This document shows, in pieces, positions 30,639-40,997 of a stretch of DNA of 64,000 nucleotides (the first letter of the stretch is position 1; each line of letters begins with the position of its first letter). Both the position numbers and the translations under genes were made by a program. The stretch lies in assembly GCF_000759795.1 (NCBI RefSeq), contig NZ_BBMZ01000018.1, positions 1 to 64,000 of the forward strand, given 5' to 3'. A model generated the notes under the pieces. That model was not told the origin of the DNA, did not search any database, and saw nothing but the letters and a program-made list of their open reading frames with translations. Source of the stretch: Pseudescherichia vulneris NBRC 102420. Its GTDB lineage: Bacteria > Pseudomonadota > Gammaproteobacteria > Enterobacterales > Enterobacteriaceae.

Positions 30639-31484
30639 ATGACTGCACTTCAATTCCCGTGTACCATATTCAAAACCCAGAAATGGATGGATGACTACGG
30701 GGCCAGAGACATGCGCTATGGGGACTTAACCGAAGCACAACTCAGAAAACACTATCATCTGGAAAATGTGTCTACTCGCGTCAATCCTTACACATTGACG
30801 AAGGTTATACCTTTCAGCCAGTCTCAGGTGATGCCGTATGGTTATCGAGGGGATACGGCTAAAATGACCCCGCAGCAGTGCGCCAGAATTTTGTTTGATG
30901 AGTTCCGCCACCTTTCCCGCATGTTTGCCCTGTTTAGCCCTTACCGTCACCTGATCGATAAAATGATTACGCACATGCAGTATGGCAATGGCGCGCCTTT
31001 CCGTGATATGTTGCTGGACAGGGCGTTGAAGGAGGTTATAGTTAATGATAGTTCACAATACAATAGTACTCGATTGTCACTAAAAAAAACTCTTTTTGAT
31101 AAAATAGATTGGAGTAGAAGGATCTTTCCAGAAAGTCAGAAATTGCAACTATATAATGCCATTAGCTCCGGTATACTCCCTAAATTTGACAGATTCCAAG
31201 ATAACTTTAATGGCATGGGCATTACTGTTCATGACACGTGGGCAACACAAATCACAATTAAATCACTTCATATTGATAATGATTGTTATCAAGCGGTGGT
31301 ACATTACAAAGTGCAGGATCACTTTGGATTAGATGACGATGATATTATGAAAAATAAATTCAGCCAATTTCGTTTTTTCCGTATCTGGTTTATACTTCAA
31401 CGATACAATTTATTCGGATTCAAGCCTTTTATAACTAATATAGAAAGTGACATAGAAATTATTGGAGGCGCGAATGAACTTTAA
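30639..31484 (+). CDS. DUF3289 family protein, putative antibacterial toxin
   Basis: A 281-residue soluble protein without a signal peptide. The HMQYGNGAPFRDMLLDRAL segment, and the C-terminal run from HDTWATQITIKSL through VHYKVQDHFGLDDDDI to RFFRIWFILQRY, are those I associate with enterobacterial DUF3289 proteins, whose activity is not established. The last 11 bases overlap the start of a DUF943 gene, followed by two more DUF943 genes: a toxin-with-immunity arrangement (inferred). Roughly the first 380 bases have near-balanced GC; the rest is strongly AT-rich, suggesting a replaced C-terminal part. Confidence 0.78.
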   Translation: MTALQFPCTIFKTQKWMDDYGARDMRYGDLTEAQLRKHYHLENVSTRVNPYTLTKVIPFSQSQVMPYGYRGDTAKMTPQQCARILFDEFRHLSRMFALFSPYRHLIDKMITHMQYGNGAPFRDMLLDRALKEVIVNDSSQYNSTRLSLKKTLFDKIDWSRRIFPESQKLQLYNAISSGILPKFDRFQDNFNGMGITVHDTWATQITIKSLHIDNDCYQAVVHYKVQDHFGLDDDDIMKNKFSQFRFFRIWFILQRYNLFGFKPFITNIESDIEIIGGANEL

Positions 31485-31947
31485 GAATAAAAAAAACACT
31501 TACATTTTATCATTCATAATCTGCATAATACTGGGCTATCATTTCTGGTTATTTTTACGGCCAGTAAAAATTGTTGATGTTCATAAAGATGGTGACGTTA
31601 GCCATATTCTAGTGAAAAGTTTTCCTCTTACAGATGAAGGAAAGATAAATTGGTGGCTAGAAAATGAAAAAACAATAAAATTTCATTATAACGTTCCCCA
31701 ATCTGAATCACATAAGAGTTTCACAATCATTTTCTGGGATTTTGGAAATGGTTACAAAGAAAAAGGTGATGAAAGCAAAGATGATAGATTTTGTTTTTCT
31801 GATCTTTTGCCTCCCAAAAACTGTATTGATAAAAGCAAATTATTCTATATAAGCTCTGGTAAGGACACAGGGATATCGTTTGTTACTGACCACGCAATAT
31901 ATCGAATAAAAAAAGATGGTGAATTAGTAAAAATGAACTCTCATTAA
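31474..31947 (+). CDS. DUF943 family membrane protein, putative immunity (copy 1)
   Basis: A 157-residue protein with one N-terminal transmembrane segment (about residues 9-25) and a periplasm-facing domain. It shows the DUF943 hallmarks: RPVKIVDVHKDG, VKSFPLTDEGKINWWL, FWDFGNGYKE, and a Cys pair in FCF ... KNCIDK. ATG at 31474 with GGAGG just upstream is preferred over a TTG four codons earlier. It overlaps the DUF3289 gene, so the two are translationally coupled. An immunity role is inferred from position and topology only. Confidence 0.8.
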   Translation: MNFKNKKNTYILSFIICIILGYHFWLFLRPVKIVDVHKDGDVSHILVKSFPLTDEGKINWWLENEKTIKFHYNVPQSESHKSFTIIFWDFGNGYKEKGDESKDDRFCFSDLLPPKNCIDKSKLFYISSGKDTGISFVTDHAIYRIKKDGELVKMNSH

Positions 31948-31991
31948 AAATTCAAAATAAAAGAGGTCAGTACAAACCTATGGAGGTTATT

Positions 31992-32453
31992 ATGAAAACA
32001 AATTTAAAAACCACTTTAATTGTGCTTTCATTATTTTTTCTCACTTCGGCAAGCTATGTTTCATGGTTAGACTCAACTCCAGTAAAAATTATAGCCGTTC
32101 ACCAAGAAGAAAGTTTTAGTGAAGTTCTAGTAAAAAACCTCCCAATAACAGACACGGGAAAAATTAAATGGTGGATTAAGAATAAACAACCATTAAAAAA
32201 TAAATATAAAATTCCTAGGCCGGGATCGAATGGCAATTTCTACATAAATTTTTGGGATTTTGGCGAAGGTTATAAAGAGCAAGGTAAATATGACCGTCGG
32301 TGCTTTGCTGACATGAAGCCGCTTAAAAATTGCATAGATAAAAATGCGGTTTTCTCTGTCGAAAATGGTAGAGACGGTTCAATAATATTTACGGTTTATG
32401 ATGGGACATATCGCATGGAAAGAGGGGGTGAAGTAAAAAAAATCCAAGACTAA
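31992..32453 (+). CDS. DUF943 family membrane protein, putative immunity (copy 2)
   Basis: A 153-residue paralogue of the neighbouring DUF943 genes. It has an N-terminal membrane segment (TLIVLSLFFLTSASYVSWL), then TPVKIIAVHQEE, INWW-like KIKWWIKN, FWDFGEGYKEQG and RCF ... KNCIDKN. ATG 31992 sits five bases after GGAGG; an ATG four codons earlier overlaps that site and is less likely. It is the most divergent of the three, especially in the C-terminal third. Confidence 0.78.
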   Translation: MKTNLKTTLIVLSLFFLTSASYVSWLDSTPVKIIAVHQEESFSEVLVKNLPITDTGKIKWWIKNKQPLKNKYKIPRPGSNGNFYINFWDFGEGYKEQGKYDRRCFADMKPLKNCIDKNAVFSVENGRDGSIIFTVYDGTYRMERGGEVKKIQD

Positions 32454-32504
32454 TCAAATTAATCTTTTTTGATATTACAGACCCACTACTCATGGTATTT
32501 ACTT

Positions 32505-32603
32505 ATGCACCAAGAGACTTTCTCTGAGCAACTATTTACTTTGGCAAAGCTTGTTCTTTTTGAAAACATGATTAAATATAACAATGATGGGAATCATCAA
32601 TGA
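32505..32603 (+). other. 32-codon open frame overlapping DUF943 copy 3, possible gene remnant
   Basis: An ATG-initiated frame (begins MHQETFSEQLFTLAKL, ends YNNDGNHQ) whose TGA overlaps the ATG of the next DUF943 gene in the ATGA manner seen for toxin/immunity pairs. No family is recognised. It may be the 3' end of a lost toxin gene that once preceded DUF943 copy 3, or a leader with no function. Confidence 0.35.
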
Positions 32604-33073
32604 AAAGCAAAAATAATAAAATACTCCTCACAATATTTATAGTCATTTTCATACTGATAGCTTACTTTTTTTGGAGATCGCTACGCCCGGTGGATATTGT
32701 TGGTGTTCATAAAGACGGTAGCTACAGCTATCTTTTAGTAAAAGACTTTCCAATTACTGCTAAAGGTCAAATAAATTGGTGGTTAAAAAACTCAAAGATG
32801 CTTAAAAACCATTATGATATCCCTAAACCAGATTCAGATGGAGATTTTGGCATCGTTGTTTGGGATTTCGGAGAGGGTTATAAAGAACAAGGTGATGAAA
32901 GTAAGGATGACAGATTTTGTTTTGCTGATTTTAAATCCCCCAAAAACTGTATAGATAAAAATATGATGCTTTATATCACTTATACTAAGAGCTCAGGAAT
33001 TTCTTTTATCACTCACAATGAAGAATACCGAATAAATAAAAAAGGGGAATTAGTGAAAGATGGATCTGATTAA
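32600..33073 (+). CDS. DUF943 family membrane protein, putative immunity (copy 3)
   Basis: A 157-residue DUF943 protein with an N-terminal membrane segment (ILLTIFIVIFILIAYFFW), RPVDIVGVHKDG, VKDFPITAKGQINWWL, WDFGEGYKEQGDESKDDRFCF and KNCIDKN. It is closer to copy 1 than to copy 2: both have the GDESKDDRFCF insert and end in GELVK. It is separated from copy 2 by 146 bases that include a possible toxin remnant. Confidence 0.8.
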   Translation: MKSKNNKILLTIFIVIFILIAYFFWRSLRPVDIVGVHKDGSYSYLLVKDFPITAKGQINWWLKNSKMLKNHYDIPKPDSDGDFGIVVWDFGEGYKEQGDESKDDRFCFADFKSPKNCIDKNMMLYITYTKSSGISFITHNEEYRINKKGELVKDGSD

Positions 33074-33248
33074 ACCTCTCTTAATCAGAAAAAGCTAACC
33101 TAAAGTTATTGGAGCCGATCATGAGATTTACTTTTCTTTAATAGACTTGCTTACCCGCAGTACTAAAAAAATAGTCGTCCACTTTTCGGTTGTGAGAGGG
33201 ATGTGCAAAACGCCACACTCACTGGAAACAGCACACCCGGAGAGAATC

Positions 33249-34010
33249 ATGGATTTCAATGCACTTCACCATCAAAACCAACCTCTGCTTATCGCCAACG
33301 TCTGGGATGCCAGCAGCGCTTTGATCGCACAGCAGGCTGGGTATAACGCGCTGGGTACGTCCAGTGCCGCCATTGCCACTCTGCTTGGGTATGAAGAAGG
33401 TGAAAGAATGAGTTTTGATGAGCTACTCTTCATGGTCACCCGCATCAAAGCCGTCACATCACTTCCCTTAAGCGTTGATCTGGAATCGGGCTATGGCGAT
33501 ACCACAAGTCGCATCATTGAAAATATCCACTGTCTGACCCAGGCAGGCGTTGTAGGCATAAACATTGAGGACAGCCACGTCGTGAACGGCGTTCGTAGCC
33601 TTGATGATGCGCATACCTTTGCCAGCAAACTCCAGGAACTCACCGCGGCCTGCCCCGACCTATTTTTTAATGTGCGTACCGATACGTTTTTACTCAACGT
33701 AGAGGATGCGCTGGAAGAGACGCTGTATCGTGGTCAGCTGTACGCAGCCCATGGTGCCAATGGATTTTTTGTTCCTGGCATGACTCAACCTGATAGTATT
33801 GCTGCTCTGGTGCATCACGTCCCCTTACCTGTGAACGTAATGTGTATGCCGACGCTACCCGATTTCTCTACGCTGGCTTCGCTGGGCGTACGACGTATTT
33901 CTATGGGCAATTTTATCCATGCTGCAATACAAGCCAAATTAAAAGAGTCGCTCTGTAAAATTCAGGCACATCAATCTTTTGCGGACGTTTTTGACTATGA
34001 AAATAACTGA
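33249..34010 (+). CDS. Isocitrate lyase/PEP mutase superfamily protein
   Basis: A 253-residue TIM-barrel protein. ANVWDASSALIAQQAGYNAL, SVDLESGYGD, GINIEDSH and NVRTDTF are the superfamily signatures, with the metal-binding acidic residues present. The reaction (C-C or C-P lyase, or other) is unknown; the Lys-Cys-Gly-His loop that defines true isocitrate lyases is not visible. The start at 33249 has GGAGAG upstream; 34 further in-frame codons upstream lack support. It overlaps ada by 14 bases, so they form one transcript. Confidence 0.82.
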   Translation: MDFNALHHQNQPLLIANVWDASSALIAQQAGYNALGTSSAAIATLLGYEEGERMSFDELLFMVTRIKAVTSLPLSVDLESGYGDTTSRIIENIHCLTQAGVVGINIEDSHVVNGVRSLDDAHTFASKLQELTAACPDLFFNVRTDTFLLNVEDALEETLYRGQLYAAHGANGFFVPGMTQPDSIAALVHHVPLPVNVMCMPTLPDFSTLASLGVRRISMGNFIHAAIQAKLKESLCKIQAHQSFADVFDYENN

Positions 34011-35139
34011 CAATGCTCAATGCGATGTGTGGTATCAGGCCTTGCTCGCCCGCTCTACAGAGTTTACCGGTGTATTTTATGTCGGTGTCAAAACCACCGG
34101 CGTGTTTTGTATCTCAGTATGCCGGGCACGAAAACCCAAGCGTGAAAACGTCGAATTTTATGAGGATCTTAAGTCCACGCTTGCTGCCGGGTTTCGCCCA
34201 TGCAAAATTTGCCGCCCGATGGAAAATGCCTGTACTGCACCCGATTTTATTGAAAAAGCGCTAGAGCTGGTTCGAGATACGCCAAAAGAACGCATTAGCG
34301 ATGCCGAATTACGCCAGCATAATATTAGCCCAGAGCGGGTAAGGCGCTGGTTTCTGCAAAACCATGGGATCACCTTTCAGGCGTTTCAACGTATGCAGCG
34401 CGTTAATGTCGCTCTGCAAGAACTGAAAGCGGGTCGCTCAACGACGGATGTCGCTTTCGACAATGGTTATGATTCTCTGAGCGGCTTTGGCTATACATGC
34501 AAAAAATTGACCGGGTCCGCGCCAAGCTCGCAACGTCAGGTTATTTTAATCCACCGGTTTACGACTCCCTTGGGCCCGATGTTTGTTTGCGCCACCGATC
34601 GCGGTATCTGCTTGCTGGAATTTGTTGACCGACGAGCTCTAGAGACGGAGTTCAGCGACCTACAACGTCTATTAAACGCAAGTATCATAGCGGGTGAGAA
34701 CGGTCACACTCGCCAGGCAGAGAAAGAAATAGGCGAGTACTTCGCAGGCCAGCGGCGGCAGTTCAGCGTAGCGTTAGATACGCCAGGCAGCGAATTCCAG
34801 CGTGGTGTGTGGCAAGGTTTGCAGAGAATTTCTTATGGCGAGACAACGCATTACCAAGCGGTTGCGGTAGATATTGGTAACCCCATGGCCACGCGTGCGA
34901 TTGCGTCGGCCTGTGGCGCGAATAGGGTGGCTATTATCATCCCCTGTCATCGGGTTGTCGGCAAAGATGCTTCCATGACGGGCTACGGTGGCGGCATTGC
35001 CCGTAAGACATGGTTGATTAACCATGAAAATACAATCAGTAAAAATGCATCTGACGTTAGAGATGCAAATAAAACGGAGGGGTACTGCAATGCTGGAGCA
35101 GAGAATAATTCAATTCCTCAAAGAGACGCTCAGCGGTAA
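33997..35139 (+). CDS. ada: Bifunctional Ada: DNA methyl acceptor, activator and O6-methylguanine methyltransferase
   Basis: Full Ada architecture in about 380 residues. The N-terminal zinc domain has GVFCISVCRARKPKR and RPCKICRP (four Cys, including the methylphosphotriester acceptor). An AraC-type helix-turn-helix (about 80-175) follows, then the C-terminal methyltransferase with the active-site motif IIPCHRVVG. The C-terminus is longer than I expect (about 25 extra residues after TWLINHE) and runs 50 bases into the HD gene. No alkB neighbour and no clear Ada box upstream are visible. Confidence 0.93.
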   Translation: MKITDNAQCDVWYQALLARSTEFTGVFYVGVKTTGVFCISVCRARKPKRENVEFYEDLKSTLAAGFRPCKICRPMENACTAPDFIEKALELVRDTPKERISDAELRQHNISPERVRRWFLQNHGITFQAFQRMQRVNVALQELKAGRSTTDVAFDNGYDSLSGFGYTCKKLTGSAPSSQRQVILIHRFTTPLGPMFVCATDRGICLLEFVDRRALETEFSDLQRLLNASIIAGENGHTRQAEKEIGEYFAGQRRQFSVALDTPGSEFQRGVWQGLQRISYGETTHYQAVAVDIGNPMATRAIASACGANRVAIIIPCHRVVGKDASMTGYGGGIARKTWLINHENTISKNASDVRDANKTEGYCNAGAENNSIPQRDAQR

Positions 35140-35746
35140 TGTGGACGCAGCACACGACCTCGGCCATTTAATGAGGGTTGCGAATAACTGTAAACATATC
35201 CAGAAACATGAAGGCGGTAATCCTGACATCATACTCGTTGCCAGTTACTTCCATGATATTGTCTCCCTGCCTAAAAACGCACCTGACCGGCATCGCTCCT
35301 CACAGCTAGCTGCACAAAAGACACTGACTATACTTGCTGAACATTTCCCTGATTTTCCTACTCATCACTATGCCGCCGTTGAAGAGGCAATTGTATGTCA
35401 TAGCTACAGTGCCAACATCAAACCAGGCAGTATTGAAGCAAAAAACGTGCAGGATGCGGACAGGCTAGATGCATTAGGTGCTGTGGGTTTAGCCCGCACA
35501 TTTTATATTGCAGGGAAACTAAATACAAAACTCTTTAATAGTGACGACCCTTTTGCAGAGCAGCGCTATTTAAATGATAAAGAGTATGCTCTCGATCATT
35601 TTTATACAAAACTGCTTAAATTACCCGATACGATGAATACGGGTGAGGGTAAACGCCTAGCTAAAAAGCGCTCTGAGTTCCTGCTTAGCTATATAGATAA
35701 CTTAAGGCAAGAACTCGGGCTATCGGTAAGCTTTTGTGATGAATAA
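35090..35746 (+). CDS. HD-domain phosphohydrolase, YedJ-like
   Basis: A 218-residue protein with the HD metal-binding pattern: AAHDLGHLMRV (His), SYFHDIV (His-Asp) and QDADRLDALGAVGLARTF (Asp). It resembles E. coli YedJ; the substrate is unknown. The start at 35090 is preceded by GGAGGGG. It overlaps the tail of ada, making a three-gene overlapping unit. A small CCCCTT/AAGGGG hairpin at 35774-35787 follows. Confidence 0.82.
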   Translation: MLEQRIIQFLKETLSGNVDAAHDLGHLMRVANNCKHIQKHEGGNPDIILVASYFHDIVSLPKNAPDRHRSSQLAAQKTLTILAEHFPDFPTHHYAAVEEAIVCHSYSANIKPGSIEAKNVQDADRLDALGAVGLARTFYIAGKLNTKLFNSDDPFAEQRYLNDKEYALDHFYTKLLKLPDTMNTGEGKRLAKKRSEFLLSYIDNLRQELGLSVSFCDE

Positions 35747-35811
35747 ATTAATGGGACCATAAGTATTTTAACACCCCTTAAAAGGGGCGACTACCATTTA
35801 ATCAAGATAAC

Positions 35812-36270
35812 TTAGGGTACGGTAGGGATATCCATCATTTTTATTTCATCAATATGGCGCTTTGTCAGGTTTATCTCACATTGATCAATGCCTGGCTGAT
35901 AATCATATGTATCTTCTCCAATTTCAGAGGCCACGCCAAGGCAAATTTTTTCCCTATATTTCTCCCAGTCTTTCTGTGACTCAAGAAAATACTTACTATA
36001 AACAGTACCGACCGTTAAATCTGGATCTTCGCTTTTAAAAACAGGCCCATCATAGTTTTTAAGGATCCTGTTATTAACATCATCTACAATCTTTTTATAC
36101 TGAGCGAAAATGTCATTTTTCTTATGCGTTAGACAATCATGAGCCCTATGATAATCATCGTTACTTTGCTTGTAGCAAATGTCATTTTCCGAGCCCTGAC
36201 TAAGCTCAGCCCATACTTTGGTAGGCAGAAGAAAGGCAAGAAAGATAACGGCACATGTGTTTAATTTCAT
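35812..36270 (-). CDS. LprI/DUF1311-like periplasmic lysozyme inhibitor, putative immunity
   Basis: A 152-residue exported protein. The signal peptide (residues 1-21) ends KVWA. The mature part has four Cys (32, 46, 110, 131) able to form two disulfides, and the W-x2-Y-x4-C ... C-x3-LTKRHIDEI layout of LprI-type lysozyme inhibitors (DUF1311). Its start overlaps the muramidase stop by four bases (ATGA). It is inferred to protect the periplasm against that enzyme. Confidence 0.72.
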   Translation of the reverse strand: MKLNTCAVIFLAFLLPTKVWAELSQGSENDICYKQSNDDYHRAHDCLTHKKNDIFAQYKKIVDDVNNRILKNYDGPVFKSEDPDLTVGTVYSKYFLESQKDWEKYREKICLGVASEIGEDTYDYQPGIDQCEINLTKRHIDEIKMMDIPTVP

Positions 36271-37175
36271 TTTAAATACCCTATCCTGTTCCTGTTTTTT
36301 TCATACTTCATATATTGCGCATCATTAGTTATATAGTTTATTAAATCAGCCTTTCCCTTAATAGCTGCCTCAATCAAACCATGCACATTATGTACGCTTT
36401 GATAAAATATATCTATTACTACATCCCTGATTTTTAGATCAATGTTTTCCCACGCAGGTGCATTAGGAATGGTTTTCGATATCCGCTGGTAAAAGCCACG
36501 TGCATAATCTTTTTTAGCCTGATAAGAAATCTCAAAAAGCCTGATTTGCTGTAAATGTGTGATCTCTCCAACAAGTGGGCCATATCCTCTTACAAAATTA
36601 TGAGCCTCATTGCCAACAAGACCAGCGCCTTTGGAGCAAATCACTGCTTTATATTCTTCTATTCCAGCCTGTCTCAGATGCGTCATTATCTCACCTGAGC
36701 TACGTGCCTTCATATCATATCCTCGCCCAAGAGTTACTCCAGAAGCTTGTTCAGGCCAATGCAGTATACGTGAAAAAAGTCGTGTATTTTTCGGCTGCCT
36801 GAATGGCTCAACGGCGGTGAGATAGTCTTTCCCCTCAGCATCGAATGTAATCTGGCCTTCACGAACATGCAATGGTCCGGTATCACGAGGCCTCCAGCGC
36901 GGAGAGATCGCCTTGCTGAACATTGAGTAAAACCAGATTTGCTGTAGGTGAACCACACCAGAAGGAGACATATTTAGTAAGCGCTGATACCAGATAATGG
37001 CTGCTTCGGTTTCTGGATCACAACGACCACTATTGTGTAAGTGATTACCGTTAATATGGTTGTAACCCGCATTAATCATCATATTTTGAAGTGTTCTCAC
37101 TTCTTCTGGAGTATTCGTGCCAAAGACACCGATAGAACCATTAGGACGAAATACCCGGGGTTGATGGTACGACAC
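36267..37175 (-). CDS. Peptidoglycan-binding, pesticin/T4-lysozyme-like muramidase, putative antibacterial effector
   Basis: A 302-residue protein with no signal peptide. Residues about 14-80 resemble a peptidoglycan-binding domain (VFGTNTPEEVRTLQNMMINA ... GRCDPETEAAIIWYQRLL). Residues about 115-302 form a lysozyme-like domain with SGVTLGRGYDM. Thr148 and Asp154 have the same T-x5-D spacing as the pesticin catalytic Thr/Asp, and Glu123 is the likely acid. Translation starts at GTG with AAGGAG upstream. Lack of a signal plus a coupled periplasmic inhibitor fits a protein delivered into other cells, probably by type VI secretion (inference; no vgrG, hcp or PAAR nearby). Confidence 0.75.
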   Translation of the reverse strand: MSYHQPRVFRPNGSIGVFGTNTPEEVRTLQNMMINAGYNHINGNHLHNSGRCDPETEAAIIWYQRLLNMSPSGVVHLQQIWFYSMFSKAISPRWRPRDTGPLHVREGQITFDAEGKDYLTAVEPFRQPKNTRLFSRILHWPEQASGVTLGRGYDMKARSSGEIMTHLRQAGIEEYKAVICSKGAGLVGNEAHNFVRGYGPLVGEITHLQQIRLFEISYQAKKDYARGFYQRISKTIPNAPAWENIDLKIRDVVIDIFYQSVHNVHGLIEAAIKGKADLINYITNDAQYMKYEKNRNRIGYLK

Positions 37176-37181
37176 AGTATA

Positions 37182-37322
37182 TTACTCCTTTTTAAGAGCT
37201 ATATCGGTAAACGTAACAGCTTCCATTACATTTCGCAGTTTCCTTTGGTACTTCAGCCCGCTTAGGCTTCCGTCCGCCTGCAACTGCTGGCGCTTTGTCC
37301 TAAAAACCATATCCAAAGCCAT
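37182..37322 (-). CDS. Small open frame upstream of the muramidase gene
   Basis: A 46-codon frame (begins MALDMVFRTKRQQLQ, ends IALKKE) preceded by AAGGG. Its last codons AAA AAG GAG TAA supply the ribosome binding site of the muramidase gene. The tight packing suggests a translated gene or the tail of a lost upstream gene. No family is recognised. It is basic and has no membrane segment. Confidence 0.4.
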   Translation of the reverse strand: MALDMVFRTKRQQLQADGSLSGLKYQRKLRNVMEAVTFTDIALKKE

Positions 37323-37347
37323 TTCTTTACCCTTACATAAAAAAAGG

Positions 37348-37608
37348 TTAATGAGTTGGCAATATTACTCCTTTATGTCCTTTAAAACATTCATTCAGGA
37401 AAAAATTCGGAGTGCTGACAGAGAGCAGTACTAAAGCAGCCTGCTGTAAAACCTTTTTACCGATTCCTGTATTTGAATTGCCTCTGGTAATTAAACAAAA
37501 CATATACCTTTCCGCTGCATGAAAACCGAGGCTGGCATCTAGCATAAATGAACTTGGACTTGTCATCAGCCAGTATGCAAAACTACCCGTTCGCTCTGGC
37601 AAACCCAT
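37348..37608 (-). CDS. Hypothetical open frame of 86 codons
   Basis: An open frame in the gap between the effector region and the phosphopantetheinyl transferase. No recognisable domain, no good ribosome binding site and no signal peptide. It may be a degraded fragment or chance. Listed because the 326-base interval holds nothing else. Confidence 0.2.
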   Translation of the reverse strand: MGLPERTGSFAYWLMTSPSSFMLDASLGFHAAERYMFCLITRGNSNTGIGKKVLQQAALVLLSVSTPNFFLNECFKGHKGVILPTH

Positions 37609-37648
37609 TTATGATGCGTAGAGAAATATCAGATAAAAACCACGACCC

Positions 37649-38374
37649 ATGACGAACACTCTACTCTGCCCCACCCGCACCTTCGACGCCCCGCCCTTTA
37701 TCTTACGTGCGGAGTCCGGTTACATCCGTCATCTGCCTGCGCTGGCCTACTGCCTCGTTGAGTATGATCGCGCGCACTACAGCGACGCGCTGTTCCAGCA
37801 TTTCTCGCAGCCGTTCCCGGCGGCACTGACTAATGCAGTGGCGAAGCGCAAAGCTGAATACCTGGCGAGCCGCTACTGCGGGCAGGTGCTGCTCGGGCAG
37901 ATGCAGGCAGCCTCAACGATTATTGGCACCCATGAGCGCGTTCCCCAGTGGCCAGCTGGCTGGCGGGGCAGTATCTCCCACAGCGATAAATATGCCCTGG
38001 TTGTTATCGCCCCTGAATCAGCGGGACTTATGCCGGGTATCGACATTGAGCAGTGGCAGCCCGAGGTGATGCTGGAGACGGCAGACATGTTCGCCTCGTC
38101 AGACGAACAGCAGCTGCTCTCCGCGTTAGCCCTGCCCTACCCGCAGGCGCTGCTAACGCTCTTTTCAGCTAAGGAGAGCCTGTATAAATCCCAGTGGCCT
38201 GAAGTGAGGCGCTACTTTGATTTCCAGGCAGCAAAGGTCACGCACGTCGATGAAGTAGAGCAGCGCTTTACCCTGACCCTCACCGGGACCTTAACGCCAA
38301 AGCTAAAGTGTGGAACCGCCTTTAGCGGCAGCTATACGTTTCTCAACGATGCGGTTATTACCTGCATCGGTTAA
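37649..38374 (+). CDS. EntD-type 4'-phosphopantetheinyl transferase
   Basis: A 241-residue Sfp/EntD-class enzyme that transfers phosphopantetheine from CoA to carrier-protein serines. Motifs are GSISHSDKYALV, PGIDIEQWQP (Mg-binding Asp) and LFSAKESLYKSQWP (catalytic Glu/Lys). It resembles enterobactin synthase component D but lies far from any enterobactin gene, and no NRPS or PKS is in the window. Core-like GC indicates an older resident than the AT-rich genes to its left. Convergent with ligB. Confidence 0.88.
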   Translation: MTNTLLCPTRTFDAPPFILRAESGYIRHLPALAYCLVEYDRAHYSDALFQHFSQPFPAALTNAVAKRKAEYLASRYCGQVLLGQMQAASTIIGTHERVPQWPAGWRGSISHSDKYALVVIAPESAGLMPGIDIEQWQPEVMLETADMFASSDEQQLLSALALPYPQALLTLFSAKESLYKSQWPEVRRYFDFQAAKVTHVDEVEQRFTLTLTGTLTPKLKCGTAFSGSYTFLNDAVITCIG

Positions 38375-38383
38375 TTTTTCCGT

Positions 38384-40075
<1,692 letters not shown>

Positions 40076-40250
40076 TTACCTCGACCAGCACGGTATACCG
40101 CGCGGCGAACCGGCTGGCGAATGGCAAAACAGTAGGCTGCGAGGCGGCTTCAGCGCTTTTTAAAACGTTGCTGCAAACGAGAGATGAATCAGGAAGAGAG
40201 TACGCAAAATGCAATAATCTCGTGCGAAAATGTGACAAAAACTACGTTAA

Positions 40251-40943
<693 letters not shown>

Positions 40944-40997
40944 ACCGGGTTTCAGTATTATGCCCAGTCATTTCTTCATCTGTGGAGCACTTTAAGT

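Noticed and set aside
33090-33248. Ada box controlling the ada unit
   Set aside because: No AAAGCGCA-type sequence was found upstream of the first gene of the unit.
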